From NCBI GenBank assembly GCA_959347315.1, contig OY365814.1, forward strand, positions 29,500,623-29,564,622: a DNA stretch of 64,000 nucleotides. The letters run 5' to 3'. Positions 57,018 to 64,000 of this stretch are shown one piece after another. A model generated the notes under the pieces. The model had not been told where the DNA came from, searched no databases, and saw only the letters and a program-made list of their open reading frames with translations. Position 1 is the stretch's first letter. Every line of letters begins with the position of its first letter. The position numbers and the translations under genes are program-made. The stretch comes from Bimastos eiseni (taxonomy: Eukaryota; Annelida; Clitellata; Crassiclitellata; Lumbricidae).

Positions 57018-57388
57018 CCCAATACGATTGTGACTATGTTTATGTTTTCTCTGATTTATCTTGTAATATTTTTGGGACCAATAAACATTATGGTTGTAGT
57101 TATATATATTCATTTATTTATTTATCAAAGTTGTATTGTGTGCAAGGTGAGAGATCGGCAGTCGATTTAATTCCTTACGAATAGAGGCACGGAATGTACC
57201 CAAGTTAATAACTGTTCAGCATCATAGCTCAGCAAAAAGTCCTGTACTTAATGATCGTAGGCAACAAGGTGGGATGCAAGGAGTTAGCGGTGCATGAAGA
57301 TTGAAGATAGGCAGGTGTACAGGTGTAAAGGGCTTGTAGATCAAACAAGTGTTTAAATTGAGACAGATCTGGTAAATATATATTAGTG

Positions 57389-57454
57389 CAACGGTTCTCA
57401 ACCTTTATAGTCCTGTGACCCTCTGATAATATTTCCAGAGATTGAGAACTGTTG
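57389..57454. mobile_element. 66-bp miniature hAT element with target duplication
   Basis: The left end is CAACGGTTCTCAACCT; reading inward from the right, the other is CAACAGTTCTCAATCT. That is 14 of 16 matches. The flanks TATTAGTG (57381-57388) and TATTAGGG (57455-57462) agree at seven of eight positions. The GGTTCTCAACC start is classical for hAT (Charlie-like) ends. Almost the whole element is terminal repeat plus a 34-bp loop, so the transcript would be a hairpin. Confidence 0.82.
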
Positions 57455-58919
57455 TATTAGGGCTTTCCGAAATCAATACTATTCACATTTTTTTTATCAG
57501 TGGTTAACCTCTATGCACAACAGACTAATCCCTGCAAGTGTAATAGATCTGTTTCAATAATATTATATTGAACCTCTGTTTCAAATCATGTTTATTGTGT
57601 CGGTCAGATTTTAATTTGACAAATAAATCCTATATGTTCAAAGTTAAAGACACTTAATGAACATAACAAAACTTAGAATAGTTCAGGGACCTTCTAAATC
57701 ACACGCAATCTAGTCATTACTAAGCAGGCTTTGTCAGTATAAGCATGCAAGACCTGTAGCACTAATTTGATTTTTGCAACAACAGCAAGACTTTTAATAA
57801 TATTTCAGATTTTTTAAAACAGCGCTTCTAATGAACTTGGCTGCAAATGAATCCATTGTGCCCTAAACATCAAAACCAAACAACGACAAAAGAAAATTAG
57901 CTGGTCTGGGTACACGACCTAGATAGATGACCTAGATACATAGCCAAAATACATGACCCAGATTCATGTATGTGTTAACTATTCTGCACTCGCTAGTAAA
58001 CATCAATAAACAGTAGGCAATAGAAAACAAGATGAATTAGCCGTTCCTTAATTATAACAAAAATCACAGATTACAGTGGATGAACTGTCACAAGGGGAAT
58101 CCACAGAAAACAATGACACGGCTGCACTGGAAGTAACTCTATATTGACCGTTGCAAAAGACAGACATCTGACACTATAACTTAAAATGGTCTATGTGTTA
58201 ATCCATATTATAATGATCTATTACAAATTCAAATAAAAACAGACCGCTGTTGCTTCACAAAATTGACAAACATATACCACCAAAGAATGATAGCAGAGCT
58301 TAAAAATTGCTTGTGTTCACCAATTAAGGAGTTGTAAGACCACTCCTGATCCCTTATGTAACCCAATCATCCGTTTTAATATAACTAAAGATCACCAGAA
58401 CAAAAGATTATGACATGACTTACTGGGACCACAACCTACTTCCCATGATAAGAAAAAAATCTGTACACTACGTTAAAGAGTCTTTTCGACTTTTGTAATT
58501 ACAACAGCTGCCCCGCAATCAATCATGCAAATTAAGCCCCAGTTCCAATCAACCTTGGACTACCAAAGATTTATTCCCACAAAAAGCCACAACCAACTTT
58601 CAGTAGAAGTGAATTCTAACAGCACGACAACCGCCCCAGCAGAAATTACTTTCAGATTGTACATTACAATTTATCTACCACAAAGCTACGAAATTCTGTG
58701 GCAATAAGGCAGTTAATAAAACAATTTTGGAAGTCACCCAAATGAAGTGATCTAAGGGACAGATAACACAAAGATTATACAAGTTTTACAGAAAATCATA
58801 GTATTTTCCTCGAGTGTTATTACACCTAATGCAAGCCACTACGTTTTCTTGGCAATGTGAACAGAACGTTTCCTCAAGACATTGAATGCAGTTATATAGA
58901 TATAATTATATACATATAT
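57455..58919. other. downstream flank of ARL1; may include its 3' UTR
   Basis: AT-rich and without coding homology. A minus-strand AATAAA at about 58,570-58,575 is a possible ARL1 polyadenylation signal about 515 bp past the stop. This is a motif match only. Confidence 0.35.
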
Positions 58920-58962
58920 AAATACACACACACATATATATATATATATGTGTGTGTGTGTG
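58920..58962. repeat. palindromic (CA)n(TA)n(TG)n microsatellite
   Basis: ACACACACA, then TATATATATA, then GTGTGTGTGTG form a self-complementary run of about 40 bp. If the ARL1 3' UTR extends this far, the RNA would carry a perfect hairpin. Confidence 0.95.
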
Positions 58963-59089
58963 CCCATAAAATCAGTCAGTAACTTGAGAATTCAGTTCAT
59001 TCCCACCAGACTTGAAGTTCACAAAATTTACAGCAAATTACACGAATTAACTTCGCAGGAATAAAAAAAGCGTGTGTTCATTTGGCCAA

Positions 59090-62970
<3,881 letters not shown>

Positions 62971-63039
62971 TTTATACTTAAATAATAAATTACACCAACA
63001 CGAATAATAACACCAAATGTCGATGCCTCAAACGTGTAC

Positions 63040-63070
63040 AACGCAACAACGCATGCGCAAAGGTCTATTT
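63040..63070 (-). promoter_or_regulatory. candidate ARL1 proximal promoter with NRF1-like palindrome
   Basis: Read on the minus strand, TGCGCATGCG lies about 80 bp upstream of the ARL1 start codon and matches ten consecutive bases of the NRF1 consensus. A GGAA-containing ETS-like run lies a little further upstream. No TATA box is seen. A TATA-less NRF1/ETS promoter would suit a constitutively expressed Golgi GTPase. This is a motif match only. Confidence 0.4.
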
Positions 63071-63350
63071 CCGTTTCCAATCTTCCAACGTAAAGGTCTC
63101 AGAAATAACGAACGCTATGTATTTAGTATAGGCCAACGTGCTTGAATGTCACATGCGTCTCAAATTTATAACTGAAGTTTGAATCAAGATGTGTTTTCAC
63201 CTGCGCCTCCAATCGAAATCGGCTAAAATGTTCGAGCATAGGTTTACTGTCCGAGCACAGTACACTCAATTAGAAGCTCATTCGGCGTGGATCACGTAGA
63301 AAGGTGTTCGATGGCATAAGCCTACTGTGTTTTGCGAACTGGATTGTTAG

Positions 63351-63478
63351 CAGTGTTGGGCACGAGACCAAAACCTCGAGACCAAGACCGAAACCAAGAT
63401 CGAGAGGTCTTAGACCAAGACCAAAACCGAGGGTCCGAGACCAAGACCACGACCGATGCATTCGAGACCACATCCCTG
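63351..63478. mobile_element. 128-bp hAT-type element filled with an ACCAAG satellite
   Basis: It starts CAGTGTTGGGCAC and ends CATCCCTG. It is flanked by perfect 8-bp copies of ATTGTTAG (63343-63350 and 63479-63486). Terminal inverted repeats are short (CAG.G). The interior consists of short repeats of GAGACCAAGACC. The right target copy runs directly into a SINE at GGGGTTCAAATC. Confidence 0.85.
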
Positions 63479-63665
63479 ATTGTTAGGGGTTCAAATCTGG
63501 TTCAGGATTTCTGCTCCATATGCGCCACCTATCCAACTCAGCCATAACGATCCCACTGATCGTACACAGTGGGACGATGAGACGGCGATGGAGAGAACTA
63601 TCCAACCGAGGCCGTGAAAAAGAAGCCACTGACACTTCACACCAACGCGGCTGCCTAAGAACTGT
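63479..63665 (+). mobile_element. SINE family B copy, entered by a 128-bp hAT element on its 5' side
   Basis: GGGGTTCAAATCTGG (B box), GATTTCTGCTCC, CACAGTGGGACGATGAGA, GGAGAGAAC, GAGGCCGTGAAAA and CACTTCACACCAACG follow in the family order. The hAT target copy ATTGTTAG immediately precedes the B box. Confidence 0.6.
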
Positions 63666-64000
63666 TCTTTTTGTTCTTTTTGCATAAGTGTTCTGCGTGT
63701 TATAACCAATCAATAAAGAAGGTGAACAGGATTCTCTTCTTCTTCTTCTTCCTCCTCCTCTCTCCTTGTTGTGACACCGTATCGCTAAGCAGCGAACAAT
63801 AACCAACGATCCTTGACCGTCGGCTGACGCGTGTCCGGCCCTCTAGCGAGGAGGAACGAATGGCCAATGGTTGCATGTCGAGCGGGCATTCATCGCCATG
63901 CGGTCGGCATATTATATCAAAGCGATACGACTGACCGGCGAATGCTGTTGTGGTCCCGACGTCAAGCCATCATCGATCGAATTTTGTTTTGGAAGCAACG
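63666..64000. other. no gene recognised
   Basis: A TTCTTCTTC tract near 63,737-63,760 and otherwise unique sequence. It may lie upstream of a neighbouring gene outside the window. Confidence 0.5.

Overview
This is about 64 kb of AT-rich animal nuclear DNA, very probably from a marine invertebrate. The evidence is spliceosomal introns, a Shaker-type potassium channel, an ARL1 small GTPase, decayed CR1/L2/jockey-like LINEs, tRNA-derived SINEs, many hAT-type miniature elements and very large amounts of micro- and minisatellite. I cannot name the species. Degenerate TTAGGG-type repeats inside one fold-back element fit most non-arthropod animals. Nothing prokaryotic, viral or CRISPR-like is present.

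Only two protein genes can be supported. (1) A Kv1/Shaker voltage-gated K+ channel lies on the minus strand at 13,659-15,181. Its core is a single GC-rich exon, and its N-terminus is lost in a 200-N assembly gap at 15,182-15,381. (2) ARL1, an Arf-like Golgi GTPase, lies on the minus strand at 59,090-62,970. It is reconstructed from five exons into a complete 180-residue protein. The two genes are 44 kb apart and I see no functional link between them.

Layout. 0-13 kb: a LINE fragment, an intact hAT MITE with an 8-bp target duplication, SINEs and minisatellites. 13-16 kb: the Kv1 gene, with a 46-47-bp minisatellite just past its stop codon and a (CA)n tract beside the gap. 16-25 kb: minisatellites, an old hAT element with a LINE inside it, and a 20-bp GATATC-containing minisatellite. 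25-44 kb: long simple arrays (CATA, GACA, GAT, polypyrimidine), a 357-bp repeat present twice at about 99% identity, a telomere-like fold-back element, and a LINE reverse-transcriptase remnant. 44-58 kb: 4-bp and 35-bp tandem arrays, a TA-flanked element nested in a hAT-like element, a tandem duplication carrying a MITE in one copy only, a large 650-bp-arm inverted duplication, and a 66-bp hAT element. 59-64 kb: ARL1 with an NRF1-like site upstream, then a 128-bp hAT element inserted at the edge of a SINE.

The distinctive content is the mobile-element archaeology. Several insertions can be proved from this window alone, by target-site duplications or by a paired empty site. I found no convincing new multi-gene system. 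The most unexplained structures are the inverted duplication at 52.3-53.8 kb, the near-identical 357-bp repeat, and the excess of the palindrome TAGGCCTA.
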